Assembly: GCA_035550655.1 (NCBI GenBank)
Contig: DASZOU010000030.1
Location: 1 to 64,000 of the forward strand
DNA from: DASZTV01 sp035550655
GTDB lineage: Bacteria; Actinomycetota; Actinomycetes; JAFAQI01
Length of the DNA: 64,000 bases
Direction of reading: 5' to 3'
Made by a program: the position numbers and the translations under genes. Shown piece after piece: positions 16,130-24,725 of the stretch; position 1 is the stretch's first letter, and each line of letters begins with the position of its first letter. Below the pieces are notes generated by a model. The model searched no databases and was not told where the DNA came from. It worked only from the letters and a program-made list of their open reading frames with translations.

Positions 16130-17230
16130 GTGACGGTACGGCGCGCCCTCTCGCGCGCCGTCGGTGCGTATCGGCTCGTCACCCTCGGTTACGCCACCGT
16201 CCTGGTCGTCGCCGACCACGACCAGTACCGGCGCCCGAACCTGGCGTGGGTGCTGCTGGCGGCGATGGCGCTGTGGACTGTGGTCGCGACGGCCGGCTAC
16301 GCCCGATGGAACCGGCGGCTGCGGCTGTTGCTGGTCGCTGACGTCGGGGTGGCGGTCGGAATGGTCCTCGCAACGCTCGCGGTCCAGAGCCGCGCGCACA
16401 TCGACGCGGGGGCACCGACTCTCCCCGCGGCGTGGGTGGCGGCAAGCGTCATGTCCTGTGCCCTCGTCGACGGACCGTGGGGCGGTGCGCTGGCCGGGGC
16501 TGCGGTCAGCCTGGCGGACATCGTCGAACGCGGCACCGTCACGGCTCACACGTTCAACGGCGTGGTGCTGCTGCTGCTCGCCGGCGGTATCGGTGGGTAC
16601 CTGGTGCGGTTGGCGGTTGCCGCCGAGGCCTCCGTCGCCGACGCGTCCCGCGCGATCGCTGCGGCGGGGGAGCGGGAGCGACTCGCCCGGGAGATCCATG
16701 ACTCGACGCTGCAGGTGCTGGCGCTGATCGCACGGCGGGGCCGCGAGATCGGAGGCGACACGGCGAAGCTGGCCGAGCTCGCGGCAGAGCAGGAGACGTC
16801 GTTGCGCACGCTGGTGACGGCGGGCCCCGGAACCGGTCCGGACCGCGCCCGGGACCTGCGCGCGGGGCTTGCCCCCTTCGGCTCGGGCCGGGTCAGCCTT
16901 GCCACGCCCGCGGATCCGGTCCAGCTGTCCGCGGCGGCGGCGGATGCCGTCGTCGCCGCGGTGGGCGAGGCGCTCCTCAACGTCGACCGCCACGCCGGCG
17001 CCGATGCGCGCGCGTGGGTGCTGGTCGAGGCCGACGACCGCTCGGTGACCGTCAGCGTTCGTGACGACGGCGTCGGCATCGCGGCCGGCAGGCTGGAGGC
17101 GGCGAGTGTCGCGGGCCGGCTCGGCGTGGCGCAGAGCATCGTCGGCCGGATCCAGGCGGTGGGTGGGAGCGTGACGATCGAGTCGCACCCGGACCAGGGG
17201 ACGGAGGTCGAGATCACTGTCCCGCGATGA
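16130..17230 (+). CDS. macS: MacS-family sensor histidine kinase
   Basis: A 366-residue membrane histidine kinase. About four or five transmembrane helices occupy residues 10-165. The dimerisation/phosphoacceptor block is ERERLAREIHDSTLQVLALI (HisKA_3 type). The C-terminal ATPase domain has ALLNVDRHAGA (N box), DDGVGI (G1) and QGTEVEI (G2-like end). The arrangement plsC, kinase, LuxR-type regulator, phosphofructokinase is the streptomycete macRS setting. Signal unknown. Confidence 0.82.
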   Translation: MTVRRALSRAVGAYRLVTLGYATVLVVADHDQYRRPNLAWVLLAAMALWTVVATAGYARWNRRLRLLLVADVGVAVGMVLATLAVQSRAHIDAGAPTLPAAWVAASVMSCALVDGPWGGALAGAAVSLADIVERGTVTAHTFNGVVLLLLAGGIGGYLVRLAVAAEASVADASRAIAAAGERERLAREIHDSTLQVLALIARRGREIGGDTAKLAELAAEQETSLRTLVTAGPGTGPDRARDLRAGLAPFGSGRVSLATPADPVQLSAAAADAVVAAVGEALLNVDRHAGADARAWVLVEADDRSVTVSVRDDGVGIAAGRLEAASVAGRLGVAQSIVGRIQAVGGSVTIESHPDQGTEVEITVPR

Positions 17231-17246
17231 GACGGAGCTGCGGGTC

Positions 17247-17876
17247 ATGGTCGTGGACGACCACCCGATCTGGCGCGAGGCGGTCGCGCGTGATCTCGAG
17301 GCGGCAGGTCTGACGGTGTGCGGTGTCGCCTCCGACGTGGCTCAGGCGGTGCGGGTCGCCACCGCCACGCAGCCCGACGTCGTCGTCCTCGATCTGCAGC
17401 TTCCGGATGGCTCCGGCGTGGACGTCGCCCGGGAGCTGGCGGCGTTCGACCCGCCGCCGAAGGTGCTCGTGCTGTCAGCCAGCGGCGAGCAACCCGATGT
17501 ACTCGGTGCCGTCGAGGCCGGCGCGACCGGTTACCTGGTGAAGTCGGCAAGCGCGGTTGAGCTCGTCGACGCGGTACGGGCAACGGCGCGCGGCGACGCC
17601 GTGTTCACGCCGGGTCTCGCGGCGCTGCTGCTGGGGGAGTACCAGCGACTGTCCGGCGGCGGCGCTGCCGGCAACCCGTCACTGACACCGCGCGAGACCG
17701 AGATCCTGCGCTTCGTCGCCAAGGGGTACACCTACCAGCAGATCGCGGACCGGCTCGTCCTCTCGCTGCGAACCGTGCAGAACCACGTGCAGAACACACT
17801 GACGAAGCTTCAGCTGCACAACAAGGCCCAGCTCGTGCGCTACGCGCTGGAGCAAGGTCTCGACGGGGACGAGTAG
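17247..17876 (+). CDS. macR: MacR-like NarL/FixJ-family response regulator
   Basis: A 209-residue two-component regulator. The receiver domain (about 1-120) has the acidic pair DD at residues 4-5, phosphoacceptor in VVVLDLQLPDGSG, and Lys in GYLVKSAS. The C-terminal LuxR-type HTH runs from SLTPRETEILRFVAKGYTYQQIADRL to the end. The ATG at 17247 removes two or three residues from the usual first strand: the same frame upstream encodes ELRV, with CTG 17238 as the only possible earlier start. Cognate kinase lies 16 bp upstream. Confidence 0.85.
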   Translation: MVVDDHPIWREAVARDLEAAGLTVCGVASDVAQAVRVATATQPDVVVLDLQLPDGSGVDVARELAAFDPPPKVLVLSASGEQPDVLGAVEAGATGYLVKSASAVELVDAVRATARGDAVFTPGLAALLLGEYQRLSGGGAAGNPSLTPRETEILRFVAKGYTYQQIADRLVLSLRTVQNHVQNTLTKLQLHNKAQLVRYALEQGLDGDE

Positions 17877-17879
17877 GCC

Positions 17880-19337
17880 TCAGGACCGGGTACGGCGGAT
17901 GGCGTCCTGCCAGCGGGCATAGCCCGCGTCGTCTCGTCGCTCCGGCTCGAAGCGCTTGTTCAGCTGCCAGGTGGCGCGAAGCTCGTCGCGTGAGCTCCAC
18001 ACGCCCGTTGCCAGTCCGGAGAGGAACGCCGCGCCCAGAGCTGTCGTCTCTGCCACCTGCGGCCGGCGTACCGGCACCTGGAGCTCCGTGGCCTGCAGCT
18101 GGCAGAGCAGATCGTTGGCTGACGCGCCCCCGTCGACCGACAGCTCCGGCAGCGTGACGCCCGCGTCGCGGACCATCACGTCGACCACGTCGCGGACCTC
18201 GAAGGCGATCGCTTCCAAGGTGGCGCGGACGAGATGCGCCCGCGTCGTTCCCCTGGTGATCCCGGTGATCGTGCCCCTCGCGTCGGGATCCCAGTGGGGC
18301 GCACCGAGCCCGGTGAGTGCCGGCACGAACACGACGCCACCCGCGTCGGGGACGCTGCGCGCAACCGCTTCGGTCTCTGCGGCGGTGCTGATGATGCCGA
18401 GCCCGTCGCGCAGCCACTGCACGGCTGCGCCGGTGACGAAGATCGCGCCCTCCAGCGCGTAGACGAGCCCGTCGCCGGTGTCCCATGCCACGGTCGTGAG
18501 CAGCCCCGCGTCGGACCGGACCGGTTGGCTGCCGGTGTTGACGAGGACGAACGACCCGGTGCCGTAGGTGCACTTGCTCTCGCCGTCGTCGAAGCACGCC
18601 TGGCCGAACAGCGCAGCCTGCTGGTCGCCGGCGATCCCGGCGACAGGCAGGTCGAGGCCGAGGAATGCCGCGGGGTTGGTCCTGCCGAACTCGCCGCTGG
18701 AGGGCCGAACCTCGGGCAGGGCGGCGGGCGGGACCTTCAGCAGCTCGCACAGCTCCTCGCTCCAGCCGCCCGCAACGATGTCGAAGAGCAACGTGCGGCT
18801 CGCGTTGCTCGGGTCGGTGACGTGCGCCGCGCCCGCGGTGAGCCTCGCGACGAGGTAGGAGTCGACAGTCCCGACGGCCACGTCGCCCGACCGGACCCCG
18901 GCCCAGGCCGGGTCGTTGTCGGCGAGCCAGGCGAGCTTCGTTCCCGTGAAGTACGGGTCGAGCCGAAGGCCGGTCAGGTCCGCGACGCGGGGCTCGTGGC
19001 CGGCGTCGCGAAGCTGCTCGCACAACGTCGCCGTACGCCGGTCCTGCCACACGATCGCGCGCCGCGGGGCGGCGAGGGTACGGCGGTCCCACAGGACAGC
19101 GGTCTCGCGCTGGTTCGTGATGCCGATCGAGGATGGGGGCTCGGGCGCCGCCGCCAGCGCCGAGCGGCAGGCGGCCAGGGTGGCCTGCCAGATCTCCTCA
19201 GGCTCGTGTTCCACCCAACCCGGCTCGGGGAAGTGCTGCGGGAACTCCTGGTATCCGCGCGAGCCGATCCGGCCGTCCGCCGTGACGACTAGCGCGGTGA
19301 CGCCGGTGGTCCCGGCATCGATCGCGAGAACCGTCAT
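17880..19337 (-). CDS. glpK: Glycerol kinase
   Basis: A 485-residue FGGY-family kinase that phosphorylates glycerol to sn-glycerol 3-phosphate. DAGTTGVTA is the N-terminal phosphate loop. GITNQRET and IVWQDRRT bind glycerol, GIAGDQQAALFGQ holds the catalytic Asp, and LTGLGAPHWDPDARG and DGGASANDLLCQ complete the signatures. Length is normal. It overlaps the stop of the upstream DUF1028 gene by ATGA, so the two form one transcript. Its own stop lies only 3 bp from the stop of macR. Confidence 0.95.
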   Translation of the reverse strand: MTVLAIDAGTTGVTALVVTADGRIGSRGYQEFPQHFPEPGWVEHEPEEIWQATLAACRSALAAAPEPPSSIGITNQRETAVLWDRRTLAAPRRAIVWQDRRTATLCEQLRDAGHEPRVADLTGLRLDPYFTGTKLAWLADNDPAWAGVRSGDVAVGTVDSYLVARLTAGAAHVTDPSNASRTLLFDIVAGGWSEELCELLKVPPAALPEVRPSSGEFGRTNPAAFLGLDLPVAGIAGDQQAALFGQACFDDGESKCTYGTGSFVLVNTGSQPVRSDAGLLTTVAWDTGDGLVYALEGAIFVTGAAVQWLRDGLGIISTAAETEAVARSVPDAGGVVFVPALTGLGAPHWDPDARGTITGITRGTTRAHLVRATLEAIAFEVRDVVDVMVRDAGVTLPELSVDGGASANDLLCQLQATELQVPVRRPQVAETTALGAAFLSGLATGVWSSRDELRATWQLNKRFEPERRDDAGYARWQDAIRRTRS

Positions 19338-20161
19338 GGCGAGAGCTTCCGCAGCTGGTCGAGCACCAGAGGGTCGATCTTGCCGGGCATGAGGCGCTCC
19401 TCGTAGTTCTCGATGCCGGCCCAGCTCGACAGTGCGGCCTCGAGGTCGTCGTCACGGTGCCCTAGTCGCGCCAGCCGATCGGTCACCTCATCGCGCAGCG
19501 AGCCTTCGAGCGGCAAGGCCGACGCCGGGTCCGGCTTGGTGAAGTAGATGTCATGCAGGTCCAGCAACCGCTCCAGCTCGCCAACCGGATCCGGATCGTC
19601 ATCGACCCGCAGGTCGGCGTAGACATCGCTGCCGCCGCCGTACCCGCCGTCGGGGGTCACCACGAGCAGGGCCGCGCTCTGCCGCCCGCGCCGGTCCCCG
19701 CCGGCGATGTCACCCGCTGCCAGAGCGGCGAGCAGGCGCCGCCCGAGCGGGGCGGCGCGGTCGGCGTCCTGCCAGGCGCTGTCCATCGCCGCGACGACCT
19801 CCGGACCGGTCAGGATGTTGCCTTGGATCGCGTAACCGTCGCCGGCGATCCCGCCCGCCCACGCATGGCAGCCGGCGCCGGTGTACGTCGCTGCACCGCC
19901 GGCTCCGTCCACGACGGCCGCCTGCCGCTGGTCGCGGCTCTCGTCGGCAGCGATGAGTGCGTCGAGGGTCGCGGCGGCGCTGCGCCCCTCGGCGAGCAAC
20001 GCGAGGCCATCGGGCCGATACGCGAGGTTGGCGAGGGCCTGCGTCGCGATCGCCCCGACGCCGGCGCGCGCGGCCGGCACCGCGGCGCCGACCGCCAGGA
20101 ACTTCGAGGCGACGGCGACGCCCCACGCACTGCCGTCGGTCGCGACGATCGAGAACGTCAC
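19334..20161 (-). CDS. DUF1028 family protein (Ntn-hydrolase-like)
   Basis: A 275-residue DUF1028 protein. The start is set at GTG 20161, giving VTFSIVATDG, because the family begins TFSIVA with Thr/Ser exposed after Met removal; frames upstream to 20266 overlap the divergent promoter. Conserved blocks are WGVAVASKFLAVGAAVP, QALANLAYRPDGL and AWAGGIAGDGYAIQGNIL. The predicted fold is an N-terminal-nucleophile hydrolase; substrate unknown. A -10-like TATGCT (20170-20175, - strand) lies 8 nt upstream. The downstream glpK overlaps by 4 bp. Confidence 0.85.
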   Translation of the reverse strand: MTFSIVATDGSAWGVAVASKFLAVGAAVPAARAGVGAIATQALANLAYRPDGLALLAEGRSAAATLDALIAADESRDQRQAAVVDGAGGAATYTGAGCHAWAGGIAGDGYAIQGNILTGPEVVAAMDSAWQDADRAAPLGRRLLAALAAGDIAGGDRRGRQSAALLVVTPDGGYGGGSDVYADLRVDDDPDPVGELERLLDLHDIYFTKPDPASALPLEGSLRDEVTDRLARLGHRDDDLEAALSSWAGIENYEERLMPGKIDPLVLDQLRKLSP

Positions 20162-20169
20162 GAGACCGG

Positions 20170-20179
20170 AGCATAGGCT
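20170..20179. promoter_or_regulatory. Overlapping divergent -10 elements
   Basis: TAGGCT (20174-20179, + strand) lies 7 nt before the pfp ATG, and TATGCT (20175-20170 read on the - strand) lies 8 nt before the DUF1028 GTG. The two -10 hexamers share bases 20174-20175, so polymerase cannot open both promoters at once. Confidence 0.55.
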
Positions 20180-20186
20180 CCGGTCC

Positions 20187-21212
20187 ATGCGCATCGGAGT
20201 CCTCACCGGCGGCGGCGACTGCCCCGGGTTGAACGCCGTGATCCGGGCCGCGGTCCGGAAGGGCACCCAGATCTACGGGCATCGCTTCGTCGGCTTCCGT
20301 GACGGCTGGAAGGGACCCCTCGAGGGCCTGACCATGCCGCTCGATGTGGAGGCGACGCGAGGCATCCTGCCCCGCGGCGGCACGATCCTCGGCTCGTCGA
20401 GGACCAATCCGCTCAAGGTCGAGGGCGGCATCGAGAAGATCCGGGCCACTCTCGCGGCCGAGCAGGTGGACGCGCTGATCGCGATCGGCGGCGAGGACAC
20501 CCTGGGGGTCGCCACGGTCCTCGCCGGCGAGGGCCTGACGGTGGTCGGGGTGCCCAAGACCATCGACAACGACCTGGGCGCGACGGACTACACGTTCGGC
20601 TTCGACACCGCCGTGCAGATCGCGGTTGACGCCATCGACCGGCTTCACACGACGGCGGAGTCCCATCACCGGGTACTCATCGTCGAGGTCATGGGCCGCC
20701 ACGCCGGCTGGATCGCCCTTCACTCCGGGCTGGCCGGCGGAGCCAACGTGATCCTCATCCCGGAGCGCCGCTTCGACATCGACCAGGTGTGCGCGTACAT
20801 CGAGCAGCGGTTCGACTCCCACTACGCGCCGATCGTCGTGGTTGCGGAGGGGGCAACGCCGGCTGAGGGGACCATGGCGCTGCAGGACCAAGGCGTCGAC
20901 TCGTTCGGTCATGTGCGGCTCGGCGGAATCGGCGCGGTGCTGGAGCGGGAGATCGGCGACCGCACCGGCAAAGAGGCGCGGGCGACCGTTCTCGGACACG
21001 TTCAGCGCGGCGGCACGCCCACGGCGTACGACCGAGTCCTCGCCACGCGGTTCGGCCTGCACGCGATCGACGCGGTCCACGACGGCGCGTCCGGGGTGAT
21101 GGTCGCGTTGCGGGGGACGGACATCGTCCGAGTGCCGCTGGAGGAGGCGACCCGGGAGCTGAAGACGGTGTCGTTGGAGCGGTACGCCGAGGTCGAGGTC
21201 TTCTTCGGCTAG
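20187..21212 (+). CDS. pfp: 6-phosphofructokinase with pyrophosphate-type active site
   Basis: A 341-residue PfkA-fold enzyme, fructose 6-phosphate to fructose 1,6-bisphosphate. TGGGDCPGLN is the N-terminal phosphate loop, and PKTIDND and MGRHAGWIA follow. The phosphoryl-donor residues are Asp104 (in GGEDT) and Lys124 (in PKTIDND). ATP-dependent enzymes carry Gly at both positions, while pyrophosphate enzymes such as that of Amycolatopsis methanolica carry Asp and Lys. Pyrophosphate dependence is therefore predicted, which makes the step reversible. The ATG 20187 is leaderless by promoter spacing. A longer frame to 19881 is antisense to DUF1028. Confidence 0.9.
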   Translation: MRIGVLTGGGDCPGLNAVIRAAVRKGTQIYGHRFVGFRDGWKGPLEGLTMPLDVEATRGILPRGGTILGSSRTNPLKVEGGIEKIRATLAAEQVDALIAIGGEDTLGVATVLAGEGLTVVGVPKTIDNDLGATDYTFGFDTAVQIAVDAIDRLHTTAESHHRVLIVEVMGRHAGWIALHSGLAGGANVILIPERRFDIDQVCAYIEQRFDSHYAPIVVVAEGATPAEGTMALQDQGVDSFGHVRLGGIGAVLEREIGDRTGKEARATVLGHVQRGGTPTAYDRVLATRFGLHAIDAVHDGASGVMVALRGTDIVRVPLEEATRELKTVSLERYAEVEVFFG

Positions 21213-22525
21213 AGCTGCTGCATGAACGTCGCGGTGGCGGACTGATCGCCGTTCGTGGCAGTGACCCGGCGGGTGCCAGGGAGAACGGCATTGGCGACGA
21301 CCGTGACGGCGAACGTCCCGTCGGCGCTGACGCGGGTGCCGGCTTGGGGCTTGCCCGCGTAGGAGACCGATACGTGGCTGCCCGGCGTCCAGCCCGCGCC
21401 GGCCACCTCGATGTTGGTGCCGGAACGCCCGGAGCTTGGCGAAAGGGCGATGCTCGCGCGAACCGGCGTCGAGGATGTGGGGGGTGGGGGCAGCGGTGTC
21501 ACCGAGAACGTCGGCGCGCTCGACAGCGACGGCGTCGCGGACGGCGAGGCGGAGCGATGCCGGTGCGGCGAGGGTGAGACCGAGAACGACGGGGTGACCG
21601 ACGCGAGGCTCGGCGGCGGGCTCGGTGCCAGCGGCCCGAGCGAACGGTGCGCGCGGCTGATCGCACCGACGCCCACTCCCAGCGCGACCGCGAGGACAAC
21701 CGCGATCACCGCGATGATCGGCGACACCGGGGGTCCCGGGTCGTGGTCCTCGTCGACCGCGCGCAGTACGGCGTCGTGGCTGGGCAACGCCTCGGCGGCG
21801 CTCTGCGCGACGCGATCGATGAGTGCCTCGCGGGCGTCGTCGGGCAGGGCGATGATCGGCAGCCCGGCAGCGAGCCGTCGACCGCGCGCGAGGGTCTCGA
21901 GCACCTCCTCGCACGCCGCGCAGTTCGCCACGTGCCGGCGCAGCGGCGCAGCTCGCGGCGAGTCCAGTGAGTCGTCGGCGAGGCGACTCAGCGAGGTGAT
22001 GTCGACGATCGTTCGACCGCTGTGCCCGCCAAGGTCGGGCGCCGGCCGCTCGTCGTAGCTCTCGACGAGCGCGAGCCGGCCCTTGGCGGTCAGGTCGGCG
22101 GCAGCGTCGGAGCCGCGCCGAAGCGCGACGCCCACGGCCTGCGGCGGAAGGTCATACGCGTCACGGAGGATCACCGCGTCTCGCTGCCCGTCCTCCAGGC
22201 TGGCGAGCGCCGCGCGTACCCGCTCCTCGCTCTCCGTGCCGGCGAGCATGCTGGTCGTCTCGTCATCACCCGCGGTTGCCTGGCGGCGGGCGGCGGTCGT
22301 CGTCTCGACCGCGCGGGCGAACCACCAGCCGGCCAGGTCGATGACCGTCTCGGGTGCGTTGACCACTGCGTCGAGGAGCGCGAGGGCGTGCGTCTCCAGG
22401 ACGTCGATCGCCTCGACCGGAGGGATGCCGCGCCGGCGCAACAGGTCGTTGACGCGGTCGGCATACACACGAACCGCGCTGACGAAGTCGTCGGCGGAGA
22501 CGAGAGCGACGACGTCGCGTGGCAC
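21209..22525 (-). CDS. Sigma-factor-like/zinc anti-sigma-like membrane fusion with Ig-type tail
   Basis: A 438-residue multidomain protein. Residues about 1-100 resemble sigma region 2. About 105-160 (ALASLEDGQRDAVILRDAYDLPPQAVG) is a sigma-70 region 4-like helix-turn-helix. Around residue 200, HVANCAAC fits the H-x3-C-x2-C zinc motif of anti-sigma ZAS domains. A single transmembrane helix follows (SPIIAVIAVVLAVALGVGVG). Outside the membrane come a Ser/Pro-rich stretch and a C-terminal IPT/Ig-like beta domain (about 355-438). GTG 22525 lies 6 nt after TAAGGT (22532-22537), a leaderless start. Its stop shares CTAG with the pfp stop. DNA binding is not certain. Confidence 0.7.
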   Translation of the reverse strand: MPRDVVALVSADDFVSAVRVYADRVNDLLRRRGIPPVEAIDVLETHALALLDAVVNAPETVIDLAGWWFARAVETTTAARRQATAGDDETTSMLAGTESEERVRAALASLEDGQRDAVILRDAYDLPPQAVGVALRRGSDAAADLTAKGRLALVESYDERPAPDLGGHSGRTIVDITSLSRLADDSLDSPRAAPLRRHVANCAACEEVLETLARGRRLAAGLPIIALPDDAREALIDRVAQSAAEALPSHDAVLRAVDEDHDPGPPVSPIIAVIAVVLAVALGVGVGAISRAHRSLGPLAPSPPPSLASVTPSFSVSPSPHRHRSASPSATPSLSSAPTFSVTPLPPPPTSSTPVRASIALSPSSGRSGTNIEVAGAGWTPGSHVSVSYAGKPQAGTRVSADGTFAVTVVANAVLPGTRRVTATNGDQSATATFMQQL

Positions 22526-22573
22526 CCGGCTACCTTATGGCTGCCATAGGGCAGCAGTCGGGAGGCAACACGC

Positions 22574-23611
22574 GTGGCAGACATCGTGGATCTGCGCAGC
22601 GACACCGTGACGCGTCCGACGGCTGCGATGCGCGAGGCAATGGCCGCCGCTGCTGTCGGCGACGATGTGTACGGCGAAGACCCGACCATCAACGAGCTCG
22701 AGTCCGAAGTCGCGGCGATGTTCGGTCATGAGGCAGCGGTGTTCGTGCCCAGCGGGACAATGGGCAACCTTGTCTCGCTGCGCCTGCTGTGCGGTGAGGG
22801 CGAGGAGCTGATCTGCGACGCGGACGCGCACATCGTCAGCTACGAGGCGGGCGCAGCGGCCGCTCACGGCGGGATACAGACGCGGACGCCGATCGTCGAC
22901 CGTGGCCTGCTGTCGGCCGAGGTCGTGGCGCCGCAGCTGCGGGTGGCGGGCTACCACGCGGTCCCGACGACAGCGCTGGCCGTGGAACAGACCCACAACC
23001 GCGGCGGGGGATCGGTATACCCGATCGAGACGCTGCGGGAGCTACGGACGCTGGCCGACACCCACGCGGTCACCATGCACTGCGACGGAGCGCGGATCTG
23101 GAACGCCCACATCGCGAGTGGCGTGCGGTTGGCGGACTACGGCGCCCTGTTCGACACGATGTCTGTGTGTCTTAGCAAGGGCCTCGGGGCGCCGGTCGGC
23201 TCACTCGTGGTGATGCGCGACGGAACGCGCGCTGAGAGAGCCCGCGACGTCCGGCACCGACTCGGTGGGGCGATGCGGCAGGCCGGGGTGCTTGCCGCGG
23301 CAGGCCTTTACGCCGTCCGGCATCAGCTCGCACGGTTGGCCGACGACCACGCCAGAGCCCGACGGCTGGCCGAGGGCGTTGCGGCGATTGCCCCAGGGGT
23401 TGTCGACCCGGCCGCAGTGGAGACGAACATCGTGGTGCTCGAGCTGGCGGACGCCGCCGTCGACGCGGCTGGGCTGGCAGCGGCATGTGCCGCCGCCGAC
23501 GTGCTGGTCTCCACACTTGCGCCGCGGCGGGTACGGCTGGTGACCCACCTCGACGTCGGCGACGAGGGCGTCGAACGCGCCCTCGCCGCGATCCGTGGTG
23601 CGCTCGGTTAA
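22574..23611 (+). CDS. ltaE: Low-specificity L-threonine aldolase
   Basis: A 345-residue PLP enzyme that splits threonine or allo-threonine to glycine and acetaldehyde. IVDLRSDTVTRPT is the family start, GDDVYGEDPTINELE and PSGTMGN follow, HCDGARIWNA holds the PLP-binding Asp, and CLSKGLGAPVGS carries the Schiff-base Lys. Full length. GTG 22574 has GGGAGG upstream. It diverges from the sigma-like gene and its TAA shares TTAA with the aroF stop. Confidence 0.93.
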   Translation: MADIVDLRSDTVTRPTAAMREAMAAAAVGDDVYGEDPTINELESEVAAMFGHEAAVFVPSGTMGNLVSLRLLCGEGEELICDADAHIVSYEAGAAAAHGGIQTRTPIVDRGLLSAEVVAPQLRVAGYHAVPTTALAVEQTHNRGGGSVYPIETLRELRTLADTHAVTMHCDGARIWNAHIASGVRLADYGALFDTMSVCLSKGLGAPVGSLVVMRDGTRAERARDVRHRLGGAMRQAGVLAAAGLYAVRHQLARLADDHARARRLAEGVAAIAPGVVDPAAVETNIVVLELADAAVDAAGLAAACAAADVLVSTLAPRRVRLVTHLDVGDEGVERALAAIRGALG

Positions 23612-24636
23612 TCCTCCGACGTCACGACCCGCCGGCCGAGCATCGGCGGCATCTCACGAACCGCCTTGGTCAACGCCTCGAGGTCGACGTCGACCAGCGC
23701 CTGCGGGCCGTCGCACAGCGCGGCCCCGGGTTCGGGATGCAGGTCGACCATGATGGCGTCCGCGCCGACGGCGATCGCGGCTCGTGCCAGCGGCACGACG
23801 AGCTCCCGCTTGCCGCCCGCGTGCGACGGGTCGACCATGACCGGCAGGTGCGACAGCGAGTGGACGACCGGCACAGCGCTGATGTCCAGCGTGTTGCGGT
23901 AGGCGGTCTCGAAGGTGCGAATGCCGCGCTCGCACAGCACGATGTCGAGGTTGCCGCGCTGCGCGATGTACTCGGCCGCCATCAGCCATTCCTCGATCGT
24001 GGCGTTGAGGCCGCGCTTGAGCATGACGGGCTTCCCTGCGCTGCCGACGGCTTGCAGCAGGGCGAAGTTCTGCATGTTGCGGGTGCCGATCTGCAGCATG
24101 TCCGCGTAGCTCGCGACGAGTGGGACGTCGGCGGCGTCGACGACCTCGGTCACGACGGGAAGCCCCGTCTTCTCGCGAGCCTCGGCGAGGATCTTCAGGC
24201 CGGCCTCACCGAGACCCTGGAAGGCGTACGGCGAGGTCCGCGGCTTGTAGGCGCCGCCACGCAGCAGCACCGCGCCGGCTGCCTTCGCCATCTCGGCGGC
24301 GGCGATGGTTTGTTCCTCTGTCTCGACGGCACAGGGACCGGCGATCAACGTGAACGTGTCGGGGCCGATAGGGACGCCGGCGACTTTGACTGTCGAGGTC
24401 TCGGGATGGTTCTCCCGGCTGACGAGCTTGTACGCCGAGGAGATCCGCACGACGTCGCTGACGCCGGGCAGCCCCGCGAGGTTGAGGGTCTCGAACCGCT
24501 CGACGTCGCCCACTAGACCGACGATCGTGCGGTGCACGCCGCGGCTGACGAACGCGGAGCCGCCGGCTGCCTCGACCGTCGCTACGACGGCCTCGACCTC
24601 CTCAGCGGTCGCGTCGGATGCCATCACCACCACCAT
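23608..24636 (-). CDS. aroF: 3-deoxy-7-phosphoheptulonate synthase (DAHP synthase, type I-beta)
   Basis: A 342-residue enzyme joining phosphoenolpyruvate and erythrose 4-phosphate, the first step to aromatic amino acids. An N-terminal ferredoxin-like domain (about 1-70) is of the kind that mediates Tyr/Phe inhibition in Thermotoga-type DAHP synthases. The catalytic barrel has IAGPCAVE, LLRGGAYKPRTSPYAFQG, KRGLNATIEEW and VDPSHAGGKR. ATG 24636 follows GGAAGGA (24643-24649, - strand). Upstream sits a terminator and a leader peptide rich in aromatic codons, so it is probably controlled by attenuation. Confidence 0.94.
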   Translation of the reverse strand: MVVVMASDATAEEVEAVVATVEAAGGSAFVSRGVHRTIVGLVGDVERFETLNLAGLPGVSDVVRISSAYKLVSRENHPETSTVKVAGVPIGPDTFTLIAGPCAVETEEQTIAAAEMAKAAGAVLLRGGAYKPRTSPYAFQGLGEAGLKILAEAREKTGLPVVTEVVDAADVPLVASYADMLQIGTRNMQNFALLQAVGSAGKPVMLKRGLNATIEEWLMAAEYIAQRGNLDIVLCERGIRTFETAYRNTLDISAVPVVHSLSHLPVMVDPSHAGGKRELVVPLARAAIAVGADAIMVDLHPEPGAALCDGPQALVDVDLEALTKAVREMPPMLGRRVVTSED

Positions 24637-24686
24637 CGCCTGTCCTTCCGAACGTCGTCACGGGCGGGAAAAGCCCGCTAGTCATC

Positions 24687-24715
24687 AAAAAAGCCCCGGG
24701 CGGTTTGCCCGGGGC
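24687..24715 (-). terminator. Intrinsic terminator of the aroF attenuator
   Basis: On the - strand a perfect 9-bp GC stem (GCCCCGGGC/GCCCGGGGC, 24707-24715 and 24693-24701) with a 5-nt loop is followed by six T residues (24692-24687). It lies between the leader peptide and aroF, so it would stop transcription before aroF. It is by far the best intrinsic terminator seen in the window. Confidence 0.9.
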
Positions 24716-24725
24716 TCGTCTAAGC

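Noticed and set aside
15311..17248. A 645-codon - strand frame over plsC and macS
   Set aside because: Arg/Asp/Gly-rich product lacking any domain; both sense genes are clearly real.
19710..21914. A 734-codon - strand frame over the DUF1028, pfp and sigma-like region
   Set aside because: It crosses three supported genes and a divergent promoter; no recognisable domain.
24661..24680. Second hairpin (GCGGG/CCCGC) between the aroF terminator and aroF considered as another terminator
   Set aside because: The stem is short and no T run follows; it may affect the aroF ribosome-binding site but that is not shown.
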